Of a DNA stretch of 64,000 nucleotides, positions 29,080-38,997 are shown piece after piece. The notes beneath the pieces were generated by a model. The model saw only the letters and a list, made by a program, of their open reading frames with translations, ran no database searches and had not been told where the DNA came from. The DNA is from Methylobrevis albus (lineage in GTDB: Bacteria; Pseudomonadota; Alphaproteobacteria; Rhizobiales; Pleomorphomonadaceae): the NCBI RefSeq assembly GCF_015904235.1, contig NZ_JADZLT010000048.1:25060-89059 (forward strand), given 5' to 3'. The position numbers were made by a program, and so were the translations under genes. Position 1 is the first letter of the stretch. Each line of letters begins with the position of its first letter.

Positions 29080-29139
29080 CTCTGGTCGTCGGCCCGCCGC
29101 GCCGGAGGGACGGCGATGGCGGGCGCTGCGTTTGCCGCG

Positions 29140-30693
29140 TCAGACGCGCCCCAGGGAAAGCGCGACGAAGCGGACCTGATCGCCGGATCGCACGCGCATG
29201 AGCACGGCCTTGCGCCCGCTCTCGCTCGCCGTCCGGATGGACTGTTCGATGTCGGCCGGGCGGCTGACCGCCTTGCCGCCGACTTCGAGGATGATGTCGC
29301 CTTCGGCGAGGCCGCGTTCGGCGGCCGGGCCATCGGGCGTGACGCTGACGATCACCACGCCTTCCGCTTCCGGCTCGCGCGAGGAGGCCGGGGCGACGGT
29401 GAGGCCGAAGCTGTCGAGCCGGGTCGGCTCATCCGGAATCGGCGCCGGCGGGGTCAGCGCCGCCTGCTGCTGGTCCGCCGGCAGCGTGCCGAGTTCGACT
29501 TCCAGCGTCTGCGCCTCGCCGTTGCGCCAGATGCCGAGCGTGACCGTCGAGCCCGGGGCATAGCTCGCGATACGGCGGGCCAGTGCCCGCGGGCTATCGA
29601 TGTCGGTGTCGTCGACCTTCAGCACGACGTCACCCGAGCGGATGCCGGCGGCGATGCCGGGCCCGTCGGGCTGCGGCTCGGTGACCAGCGCGCCCGACGC
29701 CGTGTCGAGGCCGATCGAATCGGCGATGTCCTGGGTCACCGGCTGGATCTGCACCCCGAGCCAGCCGCGGGTGACGACGCCGTTCTCCTTCAGCGACTCG
29801 ATCACGGTCGTGACCACCGCCGCCGGGATGGCGAAGCCGATGCCGACCGAGCCGCCGGACGGCGAGAAGATCGCCGTGTTGACGCCGATCACCTCGCCCT
29901 GGAGGTTGAACGCCGGTCCGCCGGAGTTGCCACGGTTGATCGAGGCGTCGATCTGCAGGAAGTCGTCGTAGGGGCCGGCGCCGATGTCGCGGCCGCGGGC
30001 CGAGACGATGCCGACCGTGACCGAGCCGCCGAGGCCGAAGGGATTGCCGACGGCGACGACCCATTCGCCGACCTTCGGGTCCGCGTCAGCCAGGGTGACG
30101 TAGTTGAAGTCGTCGCGGCCGGTCACCTTCAGCAGGGCAAGATCGGTTTTCGGGTCGGTGCCGACCACGGTCGCCTCGAGCTCGGACTGGTCGTTGAGCA
30201 CGACCGTGACCTCGCTCGAATTCTCGACGACGTGATTGTTGGTGACCACGAAGCCGTCGGCGCTGACGAAGAAGCCGGAGCCCTGCGACTGGGCGAAGGG
30301 ACGCGGCGAAGACGGCTCGTCGCCGCCGCGGCCACCGGGCATCCCGGGAATGTTCGGCAGGCCGGGAATGCCCTCCTCGCCGAAGCGGCGGAAGAATTCC
30401 TGCAGCGGGTGATCGTCGGGGATCTGCGGGATCAGATTGCGCGAGGTCTGCCGGCTCGGCGCTTCGCCGCGCACGCGGATCGAAACGACGGCGGGCTGCA
30501 CCCGCTCGACCAGGCTGGTGAAGTCGACCAGCGCGGTCGCCGGGGCTCCCTCGCTGACATTTTCAGCCGCGACTGGCGCGACGACGGCGAACGTCGCGAC
30601 ACTGGCGGCGAGTGCGGCCGTCAGGGCGGCCGACACGATGTGCCGCCTGCCCGACGTCCGGTTGATCTTCGGGCCGATCGATGAACCGATCAT
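29140..30693 (-). CDS. degP: Periplasmic serine protease, DegP/HtrA (Do) family
   Basis: A 517-aa envelope quality-control protease and chaperone. An N-terminal signal/anchor covers about residues 18-43 (AALAASVATFAVVAPVAAE). The catalytic triad is H154 (VTNNHVVEN), D184 (PKTDLALLKV) and S257 (NRGNSGGPAF). Two PDZ domains follow at about 285-375 and 410-505. The ATG at 30693 is preceded by GGAGGA. It sits between ccmH and a two-component system. Confidence 0.94.
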   Translation of the reverse strand: MIGSSIGPKINRTSGRRHIVSAALTAALAASVATFAVVAPVAAENVSEGAPATALVDFTSLVERVQPAVVSIRVRGEAPSRQTSRNLIPQIPDDHPLQEFFRRFGEEGIPGLPNIPGMPGGRGGDEPSSPRPFAQSQGSGFFVSADGFVVTNNHVVENSSEVTVVLNDQSELEATVVGTDPKTDLALLKVTGRDDFNYVTLADADPKVGEWVVAVGNPFGLGGSVTVGIVSARGRDIGAGPYDDFLQIDASINRGNSGGPAFNLQGEVIGVNTAIFSPSGGSVGIGFAIPAAVVTTVIESLKENGVVTRGWLGVQIQPVTQDIADSIGLDTASGALVTEPQPDGPGIAAGIRSGDVVLKVDDTDIDSPRALARRIASYAPGSTVTLGIWRNGEAQTLEVELGTLPADQQQAALTPPAPIPDEPTRLDSFGLTVAPASSREPEAEGVVIVSVTPDGPAAERGLAEGDIILEVGGKAVSRPADIEQSIRTASESGRKAVLMRVRSGDQVRFVALSLGRV

Positions 30694-30879
30694 GGCGTCT
30701 GTCGCTCCTCCTGATGACGGGACCGTTCGGCAGATAGGGCCTGACGGGTCCGGAACCAAGACCACGGGCGTCCGCAATGGACGGGCCGGGCCCGGTTCGA
30801 GCCATCCATTGGTGCGACAGCGCGGAGAAGATGCCTAGTGAAATCCCTGTAAGCCGCGGGAATCACGGCCAAGACGGGG

Positions 30880-31362
30880 TCAGGCGTCGGGACGGCCGAG
30901 CACCTGCTTCAGGCGCTCTTCCTCCTCGGACGAGAGGCCGATTTCGGCGGAGGGCGCCGCGCGTCGGCGGCGCAGCGCCATCAGCAGCGCGCCGGCGCCG
31001 ATCAGAAGCACCACCGGCCCCGCCACCCACAACCCGGCCGTGCTCCAGTCGAACGGGGGCTTCAGGAGCACGAAGCGGCCGTAGCGCTCGGAGATGAAGC
31101 CGAGCACGGCGGCATCGTCGTCGCCGGCCATGATCCGCTCGCGCACCAGCAGGCGCAAGTCGCGGGCGAGTTCGGCATCGGAATCGTCGATCGACTGGTT
31201 CTGGCAGACGACGCAGCGCAGCTCCGCCGAGATCGTGCGCGCGCGCGCCTCGAGCGCCGGGTCGGGCAGGCGCTCGTCGGGCTGCAGGGCCGCGGCGGGC
31301 ACTGTCATGAGCGCGAGGGCCACCACGGCGCGGCGGCAGGTGGCGGCGAAGCGGGCGAACAT
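30880..31362 (-). CDS. ccmH: Cytochrome c maturation protein CcmH/CycL
   Basis: A 160-aa thiol oxidoreductase of the cytochrome c haem-lyase complex, which reduces apocytochrome cysteines before haem attachment. A signal peptide (FAATCRRAVVALALMTVPAAA) precedes the active-site motif RCVVCQNQSI and a C-terminal TM anchor (about WVAGPVVLLIGAGALLMAL). I chose the ATG at 31362 because GAGGAGG lies six bases upstream; the earlier ATG at 31377 overlaps the ccmF stop as ATGA and is an alternative. Third partner in ccmE-ccmF-ccmH. Confidence 0.93.
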   Translation of the reverse strand: MFARFAATCRRAVVALALMTVPAAALQPDERLPDPALEARARTISAELRCVVCQNQSIDDSDAELARDLRLLVRERIMAGDDDAAVLGFISERYGRFVLLKPPFDWSTAGLWVAGPVVLLIGAGALLMALRRRRAAPSAEIGLSSEEEERLKQVLGRPDA

Positions 31363-31373
31363 CGGCGTCCTCC

Positions 31374-33371
31374 TCATTCGCCCGCGGCCAGCGTGCGGCC
31401 GGGCCGCGGCGCGGCGCGGGCGGGCTTCGGCGCACCGACGCGCAGGCGGCGGTCGGACAGCGACAGCGCGCCGCCGAGCATCATGGCGACGGTGCCGAGC
31501 CAGATCAGCGTCACCAGCGGCTTGTCCCACATCCGCACGGTGATGCCGTCATTTTCGGCGGTGGTATCGCCGAGCGTGACGTAGAGCTGCGAGAAGCCGT
31601 GGGTGACGATGGCGGCCTCGGTGGTCGGCATTTGGCGCACCTCGTAGATGCGCTTCGAGGGATCGAGCCGGGCGACCACCTCGCCGTCCTTGCGCGCCGT
31701 CATGTGGGCGACGAGCTCGCGGTAGGTGCCGGCCGCCCGGTTCTCGAAGCCGTCGAAGCTGACCTCGTAGGCGCCGATGGTGGCGGTGTCGCCGCGGCGC
31801 ATCACGGTGATCGTCTCGGCCTCGAAGGTGGAGACCGCGACGATGCCGAGCAGGGTGATGCCGAGGCCGGCATGCGCCGCCGCGGTGCCGTAGGCCGAGC
31901 GTGGCAGGCCGGCGAGCCGGCGCCAGCCGGCGGCGAAGCCGACGTCGCCGAAGCGCGCGCGGAACAGCAGCTCCGCCGCCGCGCCGACCATCAGCCAGGT
32001 GGCGAGGCCGATGCCGAGCGCCGCGAGCACCGGGCCGCCCGAGGTGGCCCAGATCACGGCGAGCGTGACGAGGATCGCGATGCCGAAGGCGGCGTAGAGA
32101 CGCTGCGCGACCGCATAGATGTCGCCGCGTTTCCACGCGAGGAACGGCCCGAACGGCACCGCGAGCAGCAGCGGGATCATCAGCGGGCCGAAGGTGAGGT
32201 TGAAGAACGGCTCGCCGACCGAAATCTTGTCGCCGGTCACGGCTTCGAGCGCCATCGGATAGAGCGTGCCGACCAGCACCGACGCCGTCGCCGCGGTCAG
32301 CAGCAGGTTGTTGAGAACCAACGCCCCCTCGCGGCTGACCGGCGCGAACAGGCCGCCGGCCTGCAGCGACGAGGCGCGCAGCGCGAACAGCGCCAGGCTG
32401 CCGCCGATGAAGATCAGCAGGATGGTCAGGATGAAGACGCCGCGGGCGGGGTCGGTGGCGAACGAATGCACCGAGGTCAGGATGCCCGAGCGGACGAGGA
32501 AGGTGCCGAGCAGCGACAGCGAGAAGGTGAGGATCGCGAGCAGCACGGTCCAGATCTTCAGCGCGTTGCGCTTCTCCATCACCAGCGCCGAATGCAGCAG
32601 CGCGGTGCCGATCAGCCACGGCATGAACGAGGCGTTCTCGACCGGATCCCAGAACCACCAGCCGCCCCAGCCGAGCTCGTAATAGGCCCAGTAGGAGCCC
32701 ATCGAGATGCCGGCGGTGAGAAACACCCAGGCGGCCAGCGTCCACGGCCGCACCCAGCGCGCCCAGGCGGCGTCGATGCGGCCCTCGATCAGCGCCGCGA
32801 CGGCAAAGGCGAACGAGATCGAGAAGCCGACGTAGCCGAGGTAGAGCAGCGGCGGATGGATGGCGAGGCCGATGTCCTGCAGCAGCGGATTGAGATCCTG
32901 CCCCTCCATCGGCGCCGGCGAGAGGCGCAGGAACGGGTTCGAGGTGAGCAGGATGAACAGCAGGAAGGCGACGGTGATCCAGGCCTGCACGCCGAGCACG
33001 TTGGCCTTCAGCGTCGTCGGCAGGTTGCCGCCGAACCAGGCGACCGCCGCGCCGAACAGCGCGAGAATCAGCACCCAGAGCAGCATCGAGCCCTCGTGGT
33101 TGCCCCAGACGCCGGTGATCTTGTAGAGCATCGGCTTGGCCGAATGCGAGTTCTCGTAGACGTTGACGACGGAGAAGTCGGACACGACGTAGGCGTGGGT
33201 CAGCGCCGCGAAGCTGAGCGCGATCAGCAGCAGCTGCGTCACCGCCACCGGCGGCGCGATCGCCATCAGCGCCGCATCGTTGCGCCGGGCGCCGATCACC
33301 GGCACCACCGACTGCACCAGGGCCAGGATCAGGGCCAGAACCAGGGCGAAATGCCCGACCTCGGAAATCAT
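31374..33371 (-). CDS. ccmF: Haem lyase CcmF/CycK
   Basis: A 665-aa polytopic inner-membrane protein that takes haem from CcmE and joins it to apocytochrome c in the periplasm. Many hydrophobic helices span the length. The tryptophan-rich haem-handling motif WGGWWFWDPVENASFMPWL is present, as is KITGVWGNHEGSM near the N-terminus. Length is as expected. Start at 33371 (MISEVGHFALVL), 72 bp after ccmE. Confidence 0.96.
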   Translation of the reverse strand: MISEVGHFALVLALILALVQSVVPVIGARRNDAALMAIAPPVAVTQLLLIALSFAALTHAYVVSDFSVVNVYENSHSAKPMLYKITGVWGNHEGSMLLWVLILALFGAAVAWFGGNLPTTLKANVLGVQAWITVAFLLFILLTSNPFLRLSPAPMEGQDLNPLLQDIGLAIHPPLLYLGYVGFSISFAFAVAALIEGRIDAAWARWVRPWTLAAWVFLTAGISMGSYWAYYELGWGGWWFWDPVENASFMPWLIGTALLHSALVMEKRNALKIWTVLLAILTFSLSLLGTFLVRSGILTSVHSFATDPARGVFILTILLIFIGGSLALFALRASSLQAGGLFAPVSREGALVLNNLLLTAATASVLVGTLYPMALEAVTGDKISVGEPFFNLTFGPLMIPLLLAVPFGPFLAWKRGDIYAVAQRLYAAFGIAILVTLAVIWATSGGPVLAALGIGLATWLMVGAAAELLFRARFGDVGFAAGWRRLAGLPRSAYGTAAAHAGLGITLLGIVAVSTFEAETITVMRRGDTATIGAYEVSFDGFENRAAGTYRELVAHMTARKDGEVVARLDPSKRIYEVRQMPTTEAAIVTHGFSQLYVTLGDTTAENDGITVRMWDKPLVTLIWLGTVAMMLGGALSLSDRRLRVGAPKPARAAPRPGRTLAAGE

Positions 33372-33443
33372 CCGTCGCTCCCTCGATCCGGATCGATGGC
33401 CGGTCCCATGCGGCCGGCCACTATAGGCCGGCCTCGCCGCTCG

Positions 33444-33905
33444 TCAGTTGCTCTTCATCGCGCCGGCGCCGTCGCCTTCCCAGACACCTTGGGCTTTGAG
33501 CGAGTCGACGACTTCCTTCGGCATGTAGTTCTCGTCGTGCTTGGCGAGCACGTTGTCGGCGGTAAAGACGCCATCGGGGCCGAGCCGGCCCTCCGCGACG
33601 ACGCCCTGCCCTTCGCGGAAGAGATCCGGCAGTAGGCCGACGTAGGTGACCGGCACGTCGTTGACCGTATCGGTGACGGCAAAGCGTACCGTCGCACCCT
33701 CGCCGCGCAGCACGGACCCGTCCTTGACGAGCCCGCCGATCCGCAACCGCTGGTCGCCCTGTCCGGCGAGGCCCTCGGCGATCTCGGTCGGCGTCTTGAA
33801 CAACGTGATCCGGCTGCTCGCGGCATTGAGGACAAGGCCGGCCGACACCGCGAGCACGGTGCCCGCGGCGGCGATCAGCGTCAGTCGTCTCTGCTTCCTG
33901 GTCAT
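33444..33905 (-). CDS. ccmE: Haem chaperone CcmE/CycJ
   Basis: A 153-aa periplasmic haem carrier. An N-terminal anchor ([21 protein letters not shown]) leads to the OB-fold domain, and the haem-binding His and Tyr are in [13 protein letters not shown]. The C-terminal tail is disordered and short. It passes haem from CcmC (not in this window) to CcmF encoded next. Confidence 0.95.
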   Translation of the reverse strand: MTRKQRRLTLIAAAGTVLAVSAGLVLNAASSRITLFKTPTEIAEGLAGQGDQRLRIGGLVKDGSVLRGEGATVRFAVTDTVNDVPVTYVGLLPDLFREGQGVVAEGRLGPDGVFTADNVLAKHDENYMPKEVVDSLKAQGVWEGDGAGAMKSN

Positions 33906-33996
33906 GGCCTTCGGTCGTCTCCCCGCGCCGACGATGTCGCGGCGCGCATCTTATGCCCGGGCACGGCCGGCCCGATTGATAATCGTGTGATCGCGC

Positions 33997-35082
33997 TCAG
34001 TTGAGCGCGTTCGGCAGCGGGCCGTTCGCCGCATCGTCGATCAGGGCGATGGCCTCGACGTCGCCGGCGAGCGCCGCCCGGCCGCGCGCCGCCGCCGCCG
34101 TGGCCGCCGGCTCGTCGCCGAGCACGCGGTAGGAGCGCACCAGCCGGGCCCAGCCCTGCGGGTCGAGCGGCTCGGCCGCGAGCCGCTCGGCGAGCGAGGC
34201 GACCATCTGCCGGATCATGCCGTCATTCACGGCCGGGGCGCCGCCTTCGGCCGGCGCCTCCATCGCCGGCGCGCCGGCTTCGACCGCCTCGGCACGGCTC
34301 GCGCGCACCGCCGCCAGCCACGGCGCGTCGGGCGGCGCATTCGCAAGCATCGCGTCGAATGCCTGAACCGCCTCGTCGAACCGGCCTTCCGCGGCGAGGC
34401 CGCGCGCGGCGTAGAAGCGGGCCTTCATGTTGTCGCCGTCTGCGGCGACGGCGGCGTTGAACGCCTCGATCGCGGCAGGCGGGAAGCGGCCGTCGGCGGC
34501 GATCACGATCGCCTCGCCGAGGTCGGCGAGCGTCGCCGAGTCCGTGCCGCCGCGGCGGACGATCTCGCCATAGGCGCGCGCGGCGTCCTGCGGCCGGCCG
34601 ATGCGCAGATAGACCGGCGCGACGACGCGCCAGCCCTCGACGTCGTCGGGGTTCTGCGCGAGATGGCGCTCGATGCAGATCACGAGGTCGGTGAGCGGCG
34701 TTTCCGGGCCGCAGCTGCGCGATGCCACCGGCTGGTCCGGCAGGTCGGGAGCGCCGACGTAGGTATAGGCGCCGAGGCTCGCGGCCGGCACGAAGGCGAT
34801 GACGGCGATTGTGACGATTTTCGCGAACGACGCACGGGTCGGGCCACTCGCCTTCGCCTCGTCGGCCTTCAGCAACCGGCGGGCGATCTCGGCGCGGGCC
34901 GCGGCGGCCTCCTCCCGGGCGACGAGGCCGCGGTCGAGGTCGCGCTCGATCTCGCCGAGCTGGTCGCGGTAGACCTCGACGTCGTCGCCGCCGACGGTGC
35001 CGCGTCCGGCGCGGGCGAGCGGTACCAGCACCGACAGCGTCGCCAGTCCCGTCAGAATGGCCAGAACGATCCAGAGCATCAT
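33997..35082 (-). CDS. ccmI: Cytochrome c maturation protein CcmI/CycH
   Basis: A 361-aa apocytochrome c chaperone. The N-terminus MMLWIVLAILTGLATLSVLVPLA is the first TM segment; a second lies near residues 100-120 (IVTIAVIAFVPAASLGAYTY), with a charged, leucine-zipper-like cytoplasmic loop between. The periplasmic part carries TPR-like helices (RPQDAARAYGEIVRR, AIEAFNAAVAADGDNMKARFYAARGLAAEG). The ATG at 35082 or 35079. First gene of the ccmI-E-F-H block; the 232-bp gap upstream of it shows no further gene. Confidence 0.92.
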   Translation of the reverse strand: MMLWIVLAILTGLATLSVLVPLARAGRGTVGGDDVEVYRDQLGEIERDLDRGLVAREEAAAARAEIARRLLKADEAKASGPTRASFAKIVTIAVIAFVPAASLGAYTYVGAPDLPDQPVASRSCGPETPLTDLVICIERHLAQNPDDVEGWRVVAPVYLRIGRPQDAARAYGEIVRRGGTDSATLADLGEAIVIAADGRFPPAAIEAFNAAVAADGDNMKARFYAARGLAAEGRFDEAVQAFDAMLANAPPDAPWLAAVRASRAEAVEAGAPAMEAPAEGGAPAVNDGMIRQMVASLAERLAAEPLDPQGWARLVRSYRVLGDEPAATAAAARGRAALAGDVEAIALIDDAANGPLPNALN

Positions 35083-35314
35083 GCGGTCGGCGTCCTCGTC
35101 CCTCGAACCTGCCCGGTGCCCGGCGGTGCGCCGCATCAAACCGCCGGAATGGGCGCAGCGCGCATTGATCGGGGTCAAACGCCGCGCGGGCGCCGCGTCA
35201 TGCGCCGAAGCGGGCGGCGGCCCGCGCGGCCTCGTCGTCGATCAAATAGGGGAGGTGGCCGGATTTCTCAACGCATTCCGGGTCGCCTGCGCCGATCGGC
35301 AGCAGGCCGACCGC

Positions 35315-36727
35315 TCAGCCCGTCGCCAGCGCCGCGCCGGTTCGGCCCACCGCCCGGTCGCGCGCCTTGCGCATCACCACGGCATACTCCGGGCCGAAGG
35401 CGAGTTCGGCGAGCTTGATCATGATGTCGACCGCCATCAGCACGTCGGCCCGGCCGGCGCCGGCCGTCTTCTTCAACTGCTCGATGGCGCGGTTGCCGAG
35501 CACCTCGATCGCCTGCTCGGACGACTGGCCGACCTGGGCGAGGAGTTCGTTGATGGCGAGGCTGTCGCGGCAGCGCCGTGCTTCGGCGAGCACCGTCATG
35601 GCGCGGATCGCGTCCTGCCCCTCGCCCTCGCGGCCGGCGGTGGAGCCGCCCTCGACGCGCAGCGCGCGCCGGATCGTCGGCACGATCGCCTCGACCTCGG
35701 CCTGCACCATGTCGGACATGCTGCGGCGCAGATCGCCGAGCCGCTTGCGCCAGGCGGAGTCGCCGTCGAAGTCGATCGAGATCGAGATGCTGCGCACGAG
35801 GTCGTGAAAGCTGCCGAGGGCGCGGGCCATCTCGGCGGTGCCGTCCGGACGGCGCCGCGCGGCGCCGAAGCGGACGATCACGCGCTCCGCCTCGGAGAAA
35901 TAGATGTCGAGGAAGGAGGCGACGCTGGAGCGGCGGATGTCGCCGGCCTTGTCACCCCCGCCGAGTGCCACCGCGATGCGGGCGAGCACCGCGGGCGACG
36001 CCAGCCGCGACAGCAGGACGCAGCCGGCCCAGACGGCATCGGCCGGCACCCGCTCGACGAAGCGACCGACCACCTCGAGCGCCGTGGTCTCGGAAGGGTC
36101 GCCGACGACGATGGTGGCGGGGAGTTCGTGCACGAGCGTAGCGATCGATTTGCGGCGCTCATGGATCGCGAAGAGGTCGCCGAGGTCGCTCAGGGCGCGC
36201 TCGCCGCCGATCAGGCCGCCGAGGCGCTGGCGGCCCTTGGCGGTCGCCGACAGTTCGTCGTGGTTGGCGCGCAGCTGCCTGAGTCCTGTGTCGCGCAGCT
36301 CCGCCATCATCACCTTGAGGTCGGCCTCCGGCGAATAGACGCGGATTGAGGCCTCGTCGAGCCAGGGGCCGAACAGGTCGGGGGCGACGTCGCGCACGAG
36401 ATAGGTCCAGATGCCGTCGATCGAATCGATCGACAGCCGGCCGGTCTGGCGGGTGCGCAGTTCCTCGCGGATGATGAACGGCGCGAACGGCTCGAAGAAC
36501 AGCCGGCGGACGCGGGCGGGACGCGGCTCGTCAGACTTGGTGCCGTTCACAACGGCCCGGGTCGCTTCGAGGATCAGGCGAGTGGAGGCATCGAGCTGGC
36601 CCGCCTCGCCGGCGATCTCCAGCTTGCGCAGCAGCATGAGGCGCGCGCCGGGAGAGAGCGAGCCGAGATAGTCGATCACCTTCGCGCGCATCAGACGCCC
36701 GTCCGGCATGTCCGTGCGTTCCTTCAT
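35315..36727 (-). CDS. DUF2336 domain protein
   Basis: About 470 aa, cytosolic, mostly helical, with no signal or TM. The central region (LSDLGDLFAIHERRKSIATLVHELPATIVVGDPSETTALEVVGRF and onward) resembles the alphaproteobacterial DUF2336 family of helical-repeat proteins of unknown role. Start at 36727 (MKERTDMPDG); the next ATG at 36709 is possible. It is a stand-alone gene between ccmI and the lipoprotein gene. Confidence 0.6.
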   Translation of the reverse strand: MKERTDMPDGRLMRAKVIDYLGSLSPGARLMLLRKLEIAGEAGQLDASTRLILEATRAVVNGTKSDEPRPARVRRLFFEPFAPFIIREELRTRQTGRLSIDSIDGIWTYLVRDVAPDLFGPWLDEASIRVYSPEADLKVMMAELRDTGLRQLRANHDELSATAKGRQRLGGLIGGERALSDLGDLFAIHERRKSIATLVHELPATIVVGDPSETTALEVVGRFVERVPADAVWAGCVLLSRLASPAVLARIAVALGGGDKAGDIRRSSVASFLDIYFSEAERVIVRFGAARRRPDGTAEMARALGSFHDLVRSISISIDFDGDSAWRKRLGDLRRSMSDMVQAEVEAIVPTIRRALRVEGGSTAGREGEGQDAIRAMTVLAEARRCRDSLAINELLAQVGQSSEQAIEVLGNRAIEQLKKTAGAGRADVLMAVDIMIKLAELAFGPEYAVVMRKARDRAVGRTGAALATG

Positions 36728-36845
36728 CGTTGCCCGCGACCTGCCGCCGACGGTCCGCCACCAGAGGCGACTATGGCCGAGGGAAGGTTGACGTTTGGTG
36801 TGCATCCGGGCCGAGCCGGACGCGATCCCGCGCGGCGGAAACGAC

Positions 36846-36870
36846 GAAGGGGGCGGATGCCGCCCCCTTC
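36846..36870. terminator. Perfect GC hairpin after the lipoprotein gene
   Basis: The arms GAAGGGGGCGG / CCGCCCCCTTC are 11 bp, perfectly complementary, with a 3-base loop (36857-36859). It lies about 45 bp after the stop of the minus-strand lipoprotein gene, upstream of the DUF2336 gene. The minus-strand sequence after it is only weakly T-rich (TCGTTT). Confidence 0.6.
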
Positions 36871-36915
36871 GTGCCGATCATTGCGGTCTCGCCGACGGGT
36901 GCCGGAACCGGTCGG

Positions 36916-37392
36916 TCAGGACACCTGGCGCCAGGTGCCGTCCGGATTGCGGCAGGCGGTGCCGCGGACGACCTGCGGCCGGCCATCGATGTACACGGTG
37001 TTGGTGTAGTCGCGGCACTGGGCGCTGTTGATGTACTGCGGCGGGCCGACGTTGACCTGGCCGTAGCGGCCGGACTGCGGGTTCTGCCACTGCTGCGGCG
37101 CCCCGTATTCCAGCGCCTGGTACTGCGCGTTCTGGTAGTACTGCTTGTCGGCCTCGTCGAGCTGCGCGCCGATCTGGTTGCCGAGGAAGCCGCCGAGCAG
37201 AGCGCCGCCGGCGATCGCCGCGACACGGCCACCGCCGCTGCCGAACTGGCTGCCGATCGCCGCACCGGCCGCTGCGCCGGCCAGCGTGCCGACGCCCTGC
37301 TTGCTGATGCCGCTCTGGCCATAGGGATCCGTCTGGCAGCCGGCGAGCGTCGCCGCCATGATGCCGACCGCGATCAATGCCTTGAAAGTCAT
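36916..37392 (-). CDS. Glycine-zipper outer-membrane lipoprotein
   Basis: A 158-aa protein. A type II signal peptide has lipobox LAGC (Cys near 19). A glycine-zipper segment follows, about residues 33-75 (GTLAGAAAGAAIGSQFGSGGG, AGGALLGGFLGNQIG), then a soluble tail with two cysteines (SAQCRDYT, GTACRNPDG). This is the Rickettsia 17-kDa antigen-like architecture, seen in envelope-stabilising lipoproteins. The ATG at 37392 gives the only sensible signal sequence. It is 216 bp from feuQ, so probably independent. Confidence 0.88.
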   Translation of the reverse strand: MTFKALIAVGIMAATLAGCQTDPYGQSGISKQGVGTLAGAAAGAAIGSQFGSGGGRVAAIAGGALLGGFLGNQIGAQLDEADKQYYQNAQYQALEYGAPQQWQNPQSGRYGQVNVGPPQYINSAQCRDYTNTVYIDGRPQVVRGTACRNPDGTWRQVS

Positions 37393-37608
37393 GATTACTC
37401 CCGTCGAAAAAATCCGCCGTGTCGGAGGACGCGTCCCAAGTCCGCCACCGACGGTTCCGAACGCAATATTCGGCGCCGATTCGGAATGGCCCAAGTTTAC
37501 CACACGATCACGTTACCTTGCATTACACAGCCCGAACATGGCCGAAGTAGGAAGCTGGCTCGGTCCGCGGCAGGTTTCGGCGCGCGGAACGCTGCCGAGA
37601 TCCCGCAC

Positions 37609-38997
37609 CTAGCTTCTCGGCAGCACCACCGCCACGGCGAGGCCGCCGAGGCCGGCCGCGCCGAGGGTGATCGTGCCGCCGTAGGCCTCGACCAGCTCCT
37701 CGACGATCGCCAGCCCGAGGCCCGAACCCGGCACGCTCTCGTCGAGACGCCGGCCGCGCGCCAGCGCCTCGCGGCGCAGTTCCGGCGCAAGGCCGGGGCC
37801 GTCGTCCTCGACGACGATCTCGATCATCGCCCGCGAGGCGGCGCCGGTGGCGATCGGGCGGGCGCGCACCAGCACGCGGCCGTTGCCGAACTTGCAGGCG
37901 TTGTCGAGCAGGTTGCCGACCATCTCCTCGAGATCGCTGCGGGCGACGCGGACCCTGAGGTCGGGCGGGCAGTCGATGTCGATCGCGACGCCGGGGTCGG
38001 GATAGGCGCGGCGCAGCACCTTGGCGAGGCCGGCCAGCGACGGCGCCACCTCGGAGGCGGCGCCGATGGTGCGGCGCTGGGCGGCGGCGCGGGCGCGGTC
38101 GAGGTCGCTGTCGATGCGGCCGCGCATGATCTCGGCCTGCTCCAGCACCTTCGCCGCCAGCGGACCGCCGTCGCTGCGCGTCTCGTTGACGATGACGCTG
38201 AGCGGCGTTTTGAGCGCGTGGGCGAGGTTGCCGACGTTGGCCTGGGCGCGCTCGACCACCGCGCGGTTGGCGTCGATCAGCGCGTTGAGTTCCACCGACA
38301 GCGGCGCGATCTCGCTCGGCATTTCGCCGGCGAGCCGGTCGGCCCGGCCCTCGCGGATGTCGGCGAGCGCGGCGCCGATCTGCTGCAGCGGCCGGAGGCC
38401 GACGCGGACCTGCACGATGGTGGCGAACAGCAGTCCCGCGGCGAAGACGGCGAGGGTGACGAAGACGCTGCGCGAGAACGACCGCATGTCGGCCTTCACC
38501 TCGTCGGCGTTGCCGGCGACGACGACGTCGAGGCTGCGGCCGCCGTCGAACTCGACGACCTGCGAGACGACGCGCAGTTCCTCGTTGCCCGGGCCGGTGC
38601 GATATTCTGCCGTGACGGTGCCGTCGTGCGCGGGCTCGCCGAGATCGAGGACGTCACCGAACAGCGAGCGCGACATGGCGCGCACCTCGCGGCTGATCGG
38701 GTCGCGCACCACCCAGTACCAGCCGGACAGCGGCAGCAGGAACCGCGGCTCGCCGAGGGTCGTCACGTCGGGCGGATCGCCCTCGGGCGTCGCGGCGACG
38801 AGGCCGGCGAGCGCCTTCTGGTAGACGACGAGGCGGGCGTCGAAGCTGCGCTCGACACTGGCGTTGTAGAGGCGGGTGAGGACGACGCCGGCGAACACCA
38901 GCGCGACGGCGCTCCAGATCGCGGCGGCGACCACCATGCGCGCGGCGAGCGAGCGCGGCGTCAGGCGGCGCAGGATCCCGGCGCGGGCGGTGGTCAT
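37609..38997 (-). CDS. feuQ: Sensor histidine kinase, FeuQ-like
   Basis: A 462-aa kinase. TM1 is at about 22-42 and TM2 at about 177-197, with a roughly 135-residue periplasmic domain that includes LSGWYWVVRDPISREVRAMSRSLF. A HAMP domain is followed by H260 in NLAHALKTPLSV and a HATPase domain (NLLDNACKF, DDGPGLAPELR, GSGLGLAIV). The HALKTPL variant and gene order match the FeuQ/PhoQ-like group. The start overlaps the feuP stop as ATGA. In S. meliloti FeuQ responds to low osmolarity and controls cyclic glucan export. Confidence 0.85.
   Translation of the reverse strand: MTTARAGILRRLTPRSLAARMVVAAAIWSAVALVFAGVVLTRLYNASVERSFDARLVVYQKALAGLVAATPEGDPPDVTTLGEPRFLLPLSGWYWVVRDPISREVRAMSRSLFGDVLDLGEPAHDGTVTAEYRTGPGNEELRVVSQVVEFDGGRSLDVVVAGNADEVKADMRSFSRSVFVTLAVFAAGLLFATIVQVRVGLRPLQQIGAALADIREGRADRLAGEMPSEIAPLSVELNALIDANRAVVERAQANVGNLAHALKTPLSVIVNETRSDGGPLAAKVLEQAEIMRGRIDSDLDRARAAAQRRTIGAASEVAPSLAGLAKVLRRAYPDPGVAIDIDCPPDLRVRVARSDLEEMVGNLLDNACKFGNGRVLVRARPIATGAASRAMIEIVVEDDGPGLAPELRREALARGRRLDESVPGSGLGLAIVEELVEAYGGTITLGAAGLGGLAVAVVLPRS

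Noticed and set aside
37393..37608. A regulatory RNA or riboswitch in the AT-richer gap between feuQ and the lipoprotein gene
   Set aside because: No convincing hairpin set or conserved element seen; more likely just the lipoprotein promoter region.
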